A stretch of DNA of 39,713 bases from Leucocoprinus leucothites. Taxonomy: Eukaryota; Basidiomycota; Agaricomycetes; Agaricales; Agaricaceae. The notes below the pieces were generated by a model. That model was not told the origin of the DNA and searched no databases. It worked only from the letters and a program-made list of their open reading frames with translations. The DNA is taken from positions 1-39,713 of the forward strand of contig JAACJO010000072.1 of NCBI GenBank assembly GCA_013368445.1, written 5' to 3'. The translations under genes were made by a program, and so were the position numbers. This document shows, piece after piece, positions 29,721-39,713 of the stretch; positions within the stretch are counted from its first letter, which is position 1, and every line of letters begins with the position of its first letter.

Positions 29721-31234
29721 TTAAGGTTTAGGTATGATTTCGGAAGTTTCAAGTAAAGAGGTATGTTCTGAAGGCAGACAAGAACCGAGCCAGCGAGTCT
29801 AGTCAAACAGCACCTTCACGAGACGAAGTAATCCACAAGAGGTTGGTTGAGAGTGTGGGTATGAGGGAATATGATATGATACGCAGGACTCAAACTGAGA
29901 GCTGGACACTCTGTGCTTCAAAGGACCAAGACAAGCAGCATCGAAGGACAATGCTAGATGAGTGTCGGGAAGCTCAAGAGCGGGATGTGGTGGTCGTTAG
30001 TTACTTCCTGTTTGGTTCTGCTTGGTTGCCACGGTCCTGCCCTGTTTTTGTTTGGTGGCAGGGACGGGGAGAACGGAACTGTGGCGGTTATTCAATTCAA
30101 TTGATTCAAACAGCTCGAGAAAAGTTTTTGGCAGTTTCGGGTAGGAATCAGGATCTTCCTATGTGGGGTTAAGTCTGTAGTGCGGAGGAGATATATGCCT
30201 GTCGTATGCCACTTGTTTTCTGACTGACGGTTTGGATATTAAGTAGACGGTGGTGCTGATGAGCGCTGCGAGGCTGAAAATTTTACGTTTTCTCTGGAGC
30301 TTGGCTTTAGGTGCTATACTGAATGGATATGAAGCATGCCCGTCCCGGAGCTCGTATCAATGTATCATCCCCGTTGATCAATCACTACTGGCAACAAAGA
30401 TCGAAGCACTCTCTGACACTCAGGGGAAGTATGATGGTATGTGACAGTGCGGCAAAAACTTGGTGCAAGTGAAATCAACGCTAAAACGGTACGACCAGGC
30501 GTCATAGGTCTCCAGGGACACCCTATGTGGCAACTCAGCGAATGAGGGGTAACTTGGGATATAGGCACAGAATCAACGTGCACTTGACTTCTGGTCGCGA
30601 AGTGCTTAAGGATTTTGTGATGCCTGACCACGGGACCTCAGTAAGAGCCAAGAGACTTCTAGGCTCATCCTTGCTGTTTTGCAAATTTACGAGCGCTCAC
30701 TGGTTGATGTATGGAGCAGCTTCTCGTTACTTTGTTTTTCGGCACATAACATAAAACTCTATTTTTAAGTCGTATTGTACTTCATCATCTTGGTGTATAG
30801 CTCTGCTGAGCTGATGGGAAACAAATCGCGGGCGGGGCCGGCGGGCGTTGCCGTATGCGTCCTCTATGTCGAATTAACATCGACGACATTCTGGGATAAT
30901 CTTCCGATGAAAACAGCTTTCCTCGTGTTTCTGTACGATTGCGCATGAGGGTTTGAGTAATAAAACATCCTCGATGATTGCTGTGATGGGAAGTGTGTGT
31001 TTACGATTATTTGGTCTTAGGGTCTGCCCTGCGAGTTTGCTCAAAATTGCTTTCTTTCGTTCACCGCGCCACACAGTGTCCCCGCACATTTCCTCCTTTA
31101 CTCGTTTCTCTTAGTGAGTTTACTCTCACACTCACATATATTCACCAGCCACTCGCTGGTACGACTTTAAAACCTCGATTTTGTTCGTATCTGACAAACA
31201 TTTATCCTTTCTTTCACAGGAACCCAAATCCGAC
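29721..31234. other. Divergent intergenic region, about 1.5 kb
   Basis: It lies between the unresolved 5' end of the Ser-rich gene (-) and the start of the deubiquitinase (+). It should contain both promoters and perhaps an upstream exon of the Ser-rich gene. A CTTTCACAG acceptor-like site just before the deubiquitinase ATG suggests a 5'-UTR intron. Nothing else is recognised. Confidence 0.4.
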
Positions 31235-34200
31235 ATGAGCAGCCCACATTCTGGCTACCCACACCAACACCAAGGCGCGACGTACTACCAGCCCTCGCCC
31301 CCGCCTACCCACGTCTATGGCACACACAGCCCGGGGCCAGGACACTCTCCGGGTCCAATGTCGTATAACCCATACATGCACTACCCACCACCGCACATGA
31401 ACCACCACCATCCTCATCAGCAAACACCAGGCCGGGTAAATGGAGGCCCTCGTGGTGGTGCTGGTGGGTCCTACCCCGGCAATCGAAATGGCCATGCGCA
31501 TCCACATATGTACCACCAAAATTACCATCACGGGCACCCACCACCCCCTGTCCCTCCTCCTGGCCCAGGTCCACCACCTGGTCCTCAGTCTTACGGTCCT
31601 CACCCTGGTCATCATCCACATCATCCTCTCCTCCATGCACCGCACCCTCAACACCCACACTCTCCACACCTCGCAGCTAAATTTGGCCCTCTTCATCCTC
31701 ATGCATATTCACATACCCCTCCCTATCCTTACCCTTCACCCACATCCGCAGGTCCTTACTCTCCTTCATGGCCGCCTCAACAGCCGCAATCGCCGCTTCC
31801 GAAACAATTATCCATGCCCCCTCCTAGAGGATTTTCACCTGCCTATTATGAGCCACCCCAACCCCAGGCTCCGCCGGCACCTCCCCAACCACCACCTCCA
31901 CAAATATCACCGACAAGAAGCTCGCCTTTAACTCAGGCTATGACTATGCCAGGAGGGGATGCGCCCAATGTTGTTATACCAGCGGCGGCTGTTCATATTT
32001 CGAAACCTGTGCCCAGTCCTATTTCGGTCGTGGAATTTGTGCCAAGACAGCTACAACAGCAGAGAGCTGAAGCAGCGGCTGCTGCTGCCGCTGCGATTAA
32101 AGCTGCTGAAGTGGAAGCGGAACAACGTGTTGAGGGTGCAGCTTCCGATGAAAATTTGGTCTCGAGCCAGGTAGAAGCGCCGGTTGATGTTGAGCAAGCT
32201 TCGTCGTCAGCGGAAGAGACTCATCCAGTTCCAGAGCGAGTGTTAATGAATCTACAGATTCAACCATCGTTGAAGCCGCAGCAGCAATTGCTGTTGATGA
32301 CTCGTCTCTTTCTGCTCTTACCACTGCTCCTACCGCTCCCTCTACGTCCACCAATCCTATCACTTCCACTTCGCCTACAGCTCCAGCGACGACGACATAC
32401 ACCATGGGCACCATCTCCCACTCGTCAATCCCTCTCTCCCCGGCTTACTCCACGATCAGCATTTCCTCTTCATCCAAACCCACTCATCACCACCGCAAAT
32501 CCTCTTCTCATCAATCTACCGCATCAAACATCGCAATCTGGTCCAGACGCCCAGGCGATCCATCAAAAGCACCTGGAATCATCATCTCACCACGCGCCAA
32601 ACCCCCTTCCGACATCGTCGAAAAAGCACTCGACAGTCGAACACCTCCACTATCGCCTACCATTCCTTCTACTTCTCTCCCCAGCGAGGGTATCGCACTG
32701 AAACCCTCAAAAATCTTACTGGAGAAAGGTGGTGTAGGTGAAAAGCAGGACGACGCTGATGTACCTGCTGTACAGGTTGCTTTGAAGCACCAACACCGTG
32801 TGCAGATGCAGCAGCAGAGTCGTCAGATGATTAATGAGGAGGTAGTTGCGGTCGAGTCGGAGAATGTGACGGAGGTGACGGAGGTAACGGAGGGTGTTTT
32901 GACTATTCCTGGGAGCCCTGCCTCGACGAGTACGTCGTTGTCTATCGCTGCTGCTGCGGGTGTGAAGGATGCTGCTGTTGCTCCTGCTCCTGTGGGTGCG
33001 GATGCTACCAATTCAGCTGCGGTTGTTGAGGACGCTCAGCCTTCTGCTGGTGTCAGCGTGACAGGAGCGGCGCCTGTTGAGTCTACCTCGACTGCATCTG
33101 TCGATGTAGCCGAACCTTCTTCCACGACCACGACTTTGACGGGCCACTACTACCACAACAACCACCACACACCGCCCCTGCCCCACCAAAAGCCGGCCCG
33201 CCCAAATCCTGGGCATCCCTCTTCGCCTCATCCTCCTCCCCCTCCTCTTCCTCGCAGCTGGCCAACGTAGTGCTCCCAACTTCCTCCGTCGTAGGCATAT
33301 CCATCCCTGCACCATCAGCCCCAGTCGCACCACCTATCCCTGTAGTATCAGGGAAGAAAACCGAGTTGTTAAATCTATTAACTAACGGCCCTGGCGGCGC
33401 GGGGGCGGCACAGAAGCCGCACAGCCGGAGAAGATTCGAACGAGGGGATTGATTAATTCGGGGAATATGTGTTTTGCGAATGCGGTTTTGCAGGTGTTGG
33501 TTTATTGTTCGCCGTTTCAGAGGTTGTTTATTGAGCTTGGGAAGTTGTTGGGTTCGCATAATGCTGGCGCCTCTGGTTCGGGTGTTGGAGGTCTAAATAC
33601 GCAGCTGCATCTGGAGGAACATCGACGGTGGTGAATGGGGTTACGGTCACACAACTTAATGATCCTCCTCATTTGACGGGTGTCGGGAATGCGAATGGGA
33701 AACAAACGAAGAGTCAGACGCCGTTCATCGATGCTACTGTCGAGTTCCTTAAAGAATTCATTGAAGATGAGAGAGATAATAATAAGCGGAAGAAAAGGAG
33801 GCTCTGGGTTTAGCTTGCAACCGACGAAGAAAGGGAAAGAGAGGGAGATATTTAGTGCGAATGATTTTGATGATGTTGAGGGAGGAGAGGATAAGGATGA
33901 GTGGCCTGAGAGTTTTTTGCCTTCGTATGTGTATGACGCTATGAAGGAGAAGAAGCGGTTTGAGAGTATGGGTATGTTTTCCCTCCCTCACCTCTTTTTC
34001 TCTAAACACTGATGTGTGTTCTTCGTATAGGGCGGTCAACAAGAAGACGCGGAAGAGTTCTTAGGGTTCTATCTCGATACACTTGAAGAAGAATTATTAC
34101 ACATTCAAAATTCGTTGGCACCTCCACCACCTTCGGTGAAACCGGGACCAGCGAAACAGGCGCCAGTTGAGGAGAAGGAGGAGCCAGAGCCGCCTGAGGA

Positions 34201-35142
34201 GGATGGGTGGTTGGAGGTCGGGAAGAAGAATCGGACTATTGTTACGCGGACGGTGAGTGCACTTTATCTTGAAATGAGGTGTATGCGTTTTGATGATTTG
34301 GTCGGTTTAGATTAAAGCTGTTGAGAGTCCGATTACGCGGATATTTGGGGGCAAGTTCAAGTCAACGCTTAAAGCTCCTGGTCAGAAAGATTCTGTGCTT
34401 GTGGAGGATTGGAGATCACTGCGATTAGATATCCAGGTACGTCTTCCCTCTCTTCTCTTCTCGCATTTTTATTTATATTATATACAGCGAGACGCGATTC
34501 ACACAATTCAAGATGCACTGACGTACATTACACATCCTCAACCTATTCAAATGACGCATCCGGCGCGACCGGGTGTGACGATTGATGCAAGCCAACGTGT
34601 GCTTATTGATGCGCTTCCGCCGGTGTTGGTGTTGCATGTGAAGAGGTTTTGTTATGATACGACTGTGGGTGGTGTGGTGAAGGTGATGAAGCAGGTTCGG
34701 TTTGAGCCTGAGCTGGAGATTGGATCAGGTGCGTTTGAGTTTCTTGCTTATTTATTTTGGGAGTTGGAGGTTCTGACTCTGCCCTCGATTCTATAGATAT
34801 GATGGCACCTACTGGAAAGCGACCACAGCCAACGAGATATCGATTGTTCGGAGGTATGTTCACCCTCTCCTTTCTAGAGAACAACCTTATAAATTCAATG
34901 CCTCTCAACCCTTTATAGCGATTTACCACCATGGCCACTCTGCATCGGGAGGGCACTACACGCTTGACGTACTTCATCCGAACAGGTACCCCGGAGCGAA
35001 GATTCGGGAGGGGTGGGTACGGATAGATGATGAGCTTGTGAGTGATGTGAGAGCCGAGGATGTGTTTGATGCGTGGGAGAAGGAGAAGGATGAGATGAGG
35101 AATGCGTATTTGTTGTTTTATAGACGGATACGGAGTGTATAG
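31235..35142 (+). CDS. ubp3: Ubiquitin-specific protease (Ubp3/USP10-like), frame disrupted in linkers
   Basis: A cysteine protease that removes ubiquitin. The roughly 700-residue N-terminus is His/Pro-rich and disordered (MSSPHSGYPHQHQGATYYQP at its start). The USP domain has the Cys box GLINSGNMCFANAVLQVLVY (catalytic Cys at 33470-33472), the QEDAEEF box (GGQQEDAEEFLGFYLD), the VLVLHVKRFCYD box and the His box (HGHSASGGHYTLDV, His at 34954-34956). It ends with DELVSDVRAEDVF and AYLLFYRRIR. The last five introns, from about 33972 to 34918, splice cleanly. Upstream, the open frame changes near 32240, 33140, 33400, 33600 and 33795, and I found no intron that explains these changes. All lie in low-complexity linkers. 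They could be sequence errors or true frameshifts that would make this a pseudogene. Confidence 0.8.
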
Positions 35143-35731
35143 ATTTGGTTTGGGATGCTTTGGTGTTTTGGGGGGAGGGTTTTACGATATGCCTTTATTC
35201 TTTGGTTTTTTTCTGATTGGGTATGCAATATCATGATTTGATTGATCTCACTGATGCAACTCAACAAGAATACTTTAACGGGGATAGGCTGTGGGAGTTA
35301 ATAATAACAAATGTGATAATATTACAGTGATGTGCTTGATGGGGTCGAAGCCGGAGTTCGATGGGAAGCAGTGTCTTCGAGATGGAAATCATATACACAT
35401 GTTGTCATCTCCTCCCTTCGATCATCCGCTGCAAGTCTCATCCATGCAATATAATAGAGTGTACTGTTTCACTTGAACCGGCGATATCATTGAGCTCTTT
35501 CTCCCAACATCTTCAATCTACTTGCGTAACCACTCCAATGACTTTCGAGCTCACGCGAAACTTATAATTTACTCGCGGATCGGTTCGAATGGCGGCAACG
35601 ATCAGTTTTACATCTCGTGAGGATCATGAGAAGCTTGGCTCATAGCACTGCCTCTCCGGACTAGCTTTACTCACCTCGTTCTCTCTCTCTCTCTCTCTCT
35701 CAACGACCGATCACTCACGCGGAACTTCGTC
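35143..35731. promoter_or_regulatory. Upstream region of the NACHT gene
   Basis: 589 bp between the deubiquitinase stop and the NACHT start. A (CT)10 run lies 31 bp before the ATG. CT-rich stretches close to the start site are common in fungal promoters and 5' UTRs. No other motif is clear. Confidence 0.45.
35681..35700 (+). repeat. (CT)10 microsatellite
   Basis: Ten perfect CT dinucleotides just upstream of the NACHT start codon, probably in its promoter or 5' UTR. Confidence 0.95.
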
Positions 35732-38700
35732 ATGTCGGAGCTCGCTCAGTCAACGAACTACCCGAGATCGCCAGTAACCAAGACTCGTTGGCTCACTGAA
35801 AGACGCAGGTCATTAACAAGTGTTCAAGAAGTCGTTCACGAAGGTGATGCAACCTATCAGATGCGCCCCGAGTCCAAGAACCTTTTACAGTCACTTGAGG
35901 AGGAGGAGGATGGTGAGTTGGTTTTGATGAAATTTTCGAATAGGAACTCCATCTGAATATAACACTCTATAGTGCTTGGCAGTTATGGCGGAGTGTCGGA
36001 AATTGAGAAAGCATCGGTAGATGGCAAGGACGGGGATCAAACAGCAGCGGAATCTCGCGACGGTACGCTCACCACTCTTCACCTCTACTCAAGTCTGAAA
36101 TTCGTCTAGGGAGTATTCCTCCACTACGGGAGGTGATCAATCGGTTTCAAGAGCTCGGCCTCGGAAATATGGGGATGGAGATGCTTTCAGCCAGCACTTC
36201 TCACGTCCTTCCTGGAGCCCATGACTTTGTGATGAACAACCCCATCTTTCTGTCCGTCGGTAGTCCTGGTGATGAGTCATCGGGTGAGCTTTCACAGTGA
36301 ATAACTTTTTTGAAACCCTAACGAGCTCTACAAATACTAGCCATGAGGCTCTTAGCGGAGAACAAGTTATCAGGCGCAGAGACGGACTCATTTACCCGCG
36401 ATCCCCCACCGTGTTGTCATCCTGGGACCCGTCACACCATCTTAACACTAGTGATCTCATGGCTTATGGATATAAACCGAAAGACGAGCCTCTTATGGCT
36501 GCACGGAGCAGCTGGCGTCGGCAAGTCCGCTGTTGCACAGACTATTTCTGAATACTGCTTGGATAAACCACAGGAGCAATGGCTTGGAGCTGCTTTGTTC
36601 CTCTCCCGGACGAAGAATCAAGATGTTCCTACGCGGATCATTCCATCTCTCGCATATCAGCTTGCAGTCAGATTCCCGGCGTACAAGGGAATTATCACTC
36701 GCCTACTCACGAACGAACCCTCCATCTTTGATAAATCTCTCCACACCCAGTTTACGAAAATGATCATAGAGCCTCTTTCACGACTCGACTCTGAGCTCGA
36801 AACCTCTCATCCCATCATCATGCTCCTTGACGGACTGGACGAGTGCAGGGGAGATCAAGCTCAGCAGACTCTAGTTGAGCTGATTGGTAGTTTCTCCGCC
36901 ATTGGACACGCCTTGCATCTGCCATTTGTTTGGATTATTACGAGCCGCCCAGAGTGGCAAATAGTCTCCGCTTTCTCTAAAGTCGAAAGACTTGGATATC
37001 TCTGGAAAGAAGAGCTGCCCATTGATACCTTTGAGGCCCGAGGCGACGTTGCCAACTTCCTCCGTGACGGATTCGAGCGCATCCGGACTCACTATGCGGA
37101 TGCGTTTAGCCCCAAAACTGTATGGCCGACCAAGGAACAGTTCACCGTTATCAGGTTTTATGCATCGGGCCTTTTTGTATTTGCCTCGACAGTGTTGGAT
37201 TTTGTAGGTGATGGAGAGGTTGGAGACCCGGTACTTCAACTGGACCTTTGCTTGGAATTCTTCAAGGGAACGCACCTTTCGCCAGCAGGAAATCCGCTCG
37301 ATCCGCTCGAGTCGCTCTATTCCGGAATCCTCGGTAGCATCCATCACAAGGCTCTCCCTACCACTCTTCAGATTCTCTCGGTTCTTCGATTTTCAAAGGC
37401 CGCCTTCTCCGCACAAACAATCGCCAACTTCTTGGGTCTCAACCAAGCAACTTTTTATGGCAGCCTGCGGAGACTGTATTCTGTCTTAGTCATTCCGCAG
37501 CCACAAGACGCAGGGAGAACCTCGCTCCAGATTCGCCATGCATCTTTCGAAGGATTCCTGGATGGCATGTTGGAGTCTAGGGCTCTTGGTCCGAGTTTAT
37601 GCGATATCAACGCAAATATTTGCAAAGCTTGCATTCGATGGCTCGGATTTCGGGGTAAAATGCTTCGACATGCGCGAACCATTGGTCCACGGGCGGGATA
37701 CTTATCAGGTAAATAGCTTCCCTTAACGCTCCGTGCTCTACTTATCATGGATTCAATGACAGATAATGTACCTTGGAATCATCCGAGGTCTTTCCGCAGT
37801 ATTGTTACGTTCACAGGGAAGGAAATTTGGCCCCTCTTGTTGTACAGGGCAGAGAACGATATGGTACGACTATATCAGGACCTGGTCCATTTCGACTTTG
37901 CCAGCTACGACCGCGTCTATTCCCTCTATGAACCCACACACACACTAGAGAGACACTCAGCACATGCGGCTTCTATATTCTGCGGGCTCTACTTTTTTGT
38001 ACGCTTGTTTTTGATTGCCCATCATCTCAATAAATTCGAGCCTCTTTCACAGCAGGAAAAGAATCAACCTCTCGCTGAAAACCTCATTCGCCTGACGCCT
38101 CAAAGTACGACTGATTATCATCTTGTTGAACAATACGCATGCTTCCTCAAGGAGAATGGTCTCCGGAAGGCTGATTTTAAACGAGTGAGTATCAAATGAC
38201 GGTTGTACTATTGCCAGAGTTGACCTACATCCTTCAGATTCAGTCAGCTTCTCAACAATTTTCCTTTTTGTGTCTTTCCGATACCACAGTACCCGGACGA
38301 CGACGGATCCGAGAAACAAGGAAGGCCCTCCTGGATCCGTTTGCGATGTATTTTCTACTGGGCCATGGGAGTAAAACCTGCCTTATAATTGCATACCGAC
38401 CCAACATCTCGGTGAAACAATTTTTAACTGATGCCTTTCAAGCAATCCACATTGCTTACTCCGGTCGTCTCCCTGTTGAGGGTGTGGTGTGGCCATTACC
38501 ACAACACGTTGATCTCATTGCTTCGACTTCTGTTCTTCCACCATCATCTGATTCTCATTCACCTGAAAAAGAGCTTTCCCTGTATTCTTCGATGATCCGG
38601 CTAATAATTGCATTCATAGCAGATACACAACACTCCAACCCTGTTGGGAGGTTGGGCTGGATCGTGGAGGTTCTCTCCAAGAACTATCTCACAAGATCTC

Positions 38701-39035
38701 GAATTTTTAATCTTGTACGAAAACAGATTCTTGATGACATTCCGGATCACAATTCCCCTCTCATCAACAGGATATTATCACTGTTGATGCAGTACATCAC
38801 TCAGGGATATGACTGGTCCGCTCCAGTCTTGATTGAGGATCTTGCTGAAACCTTCATGGTAGATTGTGACAGTGTCGAGGGAGTGTTGAAAACAATCAAT
38901 CTTCTGATATCCAGTCGACCCCTTCTTTTCCCTCTTGGATCAGTCCTGGATTTTGGGTTTTCAGATGTACCTGTATATACCCTTCCTTCAGAAGTGCATT
39001 ATCCTTGGTGCCATATTAATACATCAGGTCGGTAG
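35732..39035 (+). CDS. NACHT-domain P-loop ATPase, fungal NLR-like
   Basis: A STAND-class signalling ATPase. Fungal members act in non-self recognition and programmed cell death. Six exons (35732-35912, 35973-36062, 36110-36283, 36341-37708, 37763-38184, 38238-39035) sum to 1011 codons, giving 1010 residues. The N-terminal 140 residues are acidic and low in complexity, ending AHDFVMNNPIFLSVG, in the position of the short motif that often precedes NACHT in mushroom proteins. Walker A is GAAGVGKS (residues 204-211) and Walker B is LLDGLDE (310-316). An arginine-bearing sensor stretch (WIITSRPEWQI) and a winged-helix-like segment (ILSVLRFSKAAFSAQTIANF) follow. The C-terminal 450 residues have no WD40, ankyrin or TPR repeats that I can see. 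No obvious effector domain is present at the N-terminus. All key ATPase residues are intact. Confidence 0.88.
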
Positions 39036-39713
39036 TGTAGTATTCACCAACCAAAATTTACAGCCCAGAATATAAATTAGGTTTGAGTTGTTTGTTTTCA
39101 TTTTGCAATTCAGCTGCCTCTCAAACATCGGGAATTCTTTTTTTTAACTTGGGTGACATAAGACCTAATGAAAACCCCATTGTTGGGGGCAGCCCAAGAC
39201 AGAAGCAGTCCCTCACTGAAAACCACTTTTTCGTGAGACCGCTTCTACTGCTGTCAAGCTTGAACAGCTCTATCAATATTCTTATTGATTCTGTCTGGCA
39301 GTAGATGGTGACCTGGAGATTCTATAATTCTGTGTATAAAAACATATCCACCACCCAGCCTTGACAGCCCCTTGTAGCCATCCCATTCATGACGGGGTCT
39401 ATCTTGACTTGGTTTTCCGAAATGGTTAGTCCAAGTTATTCTACTTGGGTGTGTTCGAACCCACATTTCTCCAAATTGGAAAACAGAAGAACTAGAAGAT
39501 GAAACCGGGCGAACATTGTCAATTGACCCGTCCCTGCATTATCAGAATGCGAGGAGAACACAAGGGTTGGGTCTATAGACGTTGTGGAGGATGAATGATC
39601 AAGCGGGAAAAAGGAAAGTAGGAGGCTGAGTGTGTTTGCACTATATCACATGAACTTGTTTTTACTTATTAGTCGATGGTGGCTAAAAGGTCATATCAGG
39701 GAAAAGTATTTCT
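39036..39713. other. 3' flank to window end, nothing recognised
   Basis: 678 bp after the NACHT stop codon. The minus-strand ORF at 39254-39466 (70 codons) reads fairly smoothly but matches no family I know and has no splice support. It could be the edge of a gene or repeat beyond the window. Confidence 0.35.

Noticed and set aside
31214..31931. Long antisense and alternate-frame ORFs over the deubiquitinase N-terminus
   Set aside because: They are shadows of a His/Pro-rich repeat-like coding region.

Overview
The window looks like nuclear DNA of a basidiomycete fungus, most likely an Agaricomycete (mushroom-forming). Genes are close together on both strands, and most are cut by many introns of about 40-110 bp with GT-AG ends. 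The contents fit: nucleotide-sugar transporter, Mrp51-type mitoribosomal protein, Elongator Elp3, HYPK, Hel2/ZNF598, a Ubp3-like deubiquitinase, a NACHT ATPase and Tc1-type transposons. I joined exons by hand from splice signals. For seven genes the summed exon lengths are an exact multiple of three, which supports the models.

Layout. 1-5 kb: a small unknown four-exon gene (+), a long non-coding stretch with a purine-rich tract, and a UDP-galactose/UDP-GlcNAc-type transporter (-). 5.4-7.2 kb: a single-exon mrp51-like gene (+). 7.7-11.2 kb: two Tc1-type DNA transposons, one with an intact transposase and one with a broken transposase. The second sits inside the last exon of an amino-acid permease (-, 11.07-13.29 kb), and the cut-off end of the permease lies on its far side (9.46-9.58 kb). 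13.8-15.3 kb: an unknown protein and a HYPK-like protein (both -). HYPK is head to head with ELP3 (+, 15.5-17.6 kb). 18-22.3 kb: HEL2/ZNF598 and a zinc-free medium-chain reductase (both -). 22.3-24.9 kb: relics, with a possible RNase H fragment and a decayed HNH-nuclease gene. 25.4-29.7 kb: one very long Ser/Thr/Pro-rich protein (-). 31.2-35.1 kb: a USP deubiquitinase whose reading frame slips several times although its catalytic boxes are intact. 35.7-39.0 kb: a 1010-residue NACHT protein.

Functional links. ELP3 (tRNA wobble modification), HYPK (NatA-associated), HEL2 (collided-ribosome ubiquitin ligase), Mrp51 (mitochondrial translation) and the Ubp3-like enzyme (in yeast linked to ribosome turnover) all touch translation or its quality control. 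They are separate transcription units, and I see no cluster in the operon sense. The most interesting structures are the paired, opposed terminal repeats shared by the two transposons, the permease whose tail is now encoded by a transposon repeat, and the NACHT protein with a C-terminus lacking recognisable repeats.

Limits. No database search was possible. Start codons are inferred, and that of the Ser-rich gene is unresolved. I saw no tRNA, rRNA or CRISPR array.
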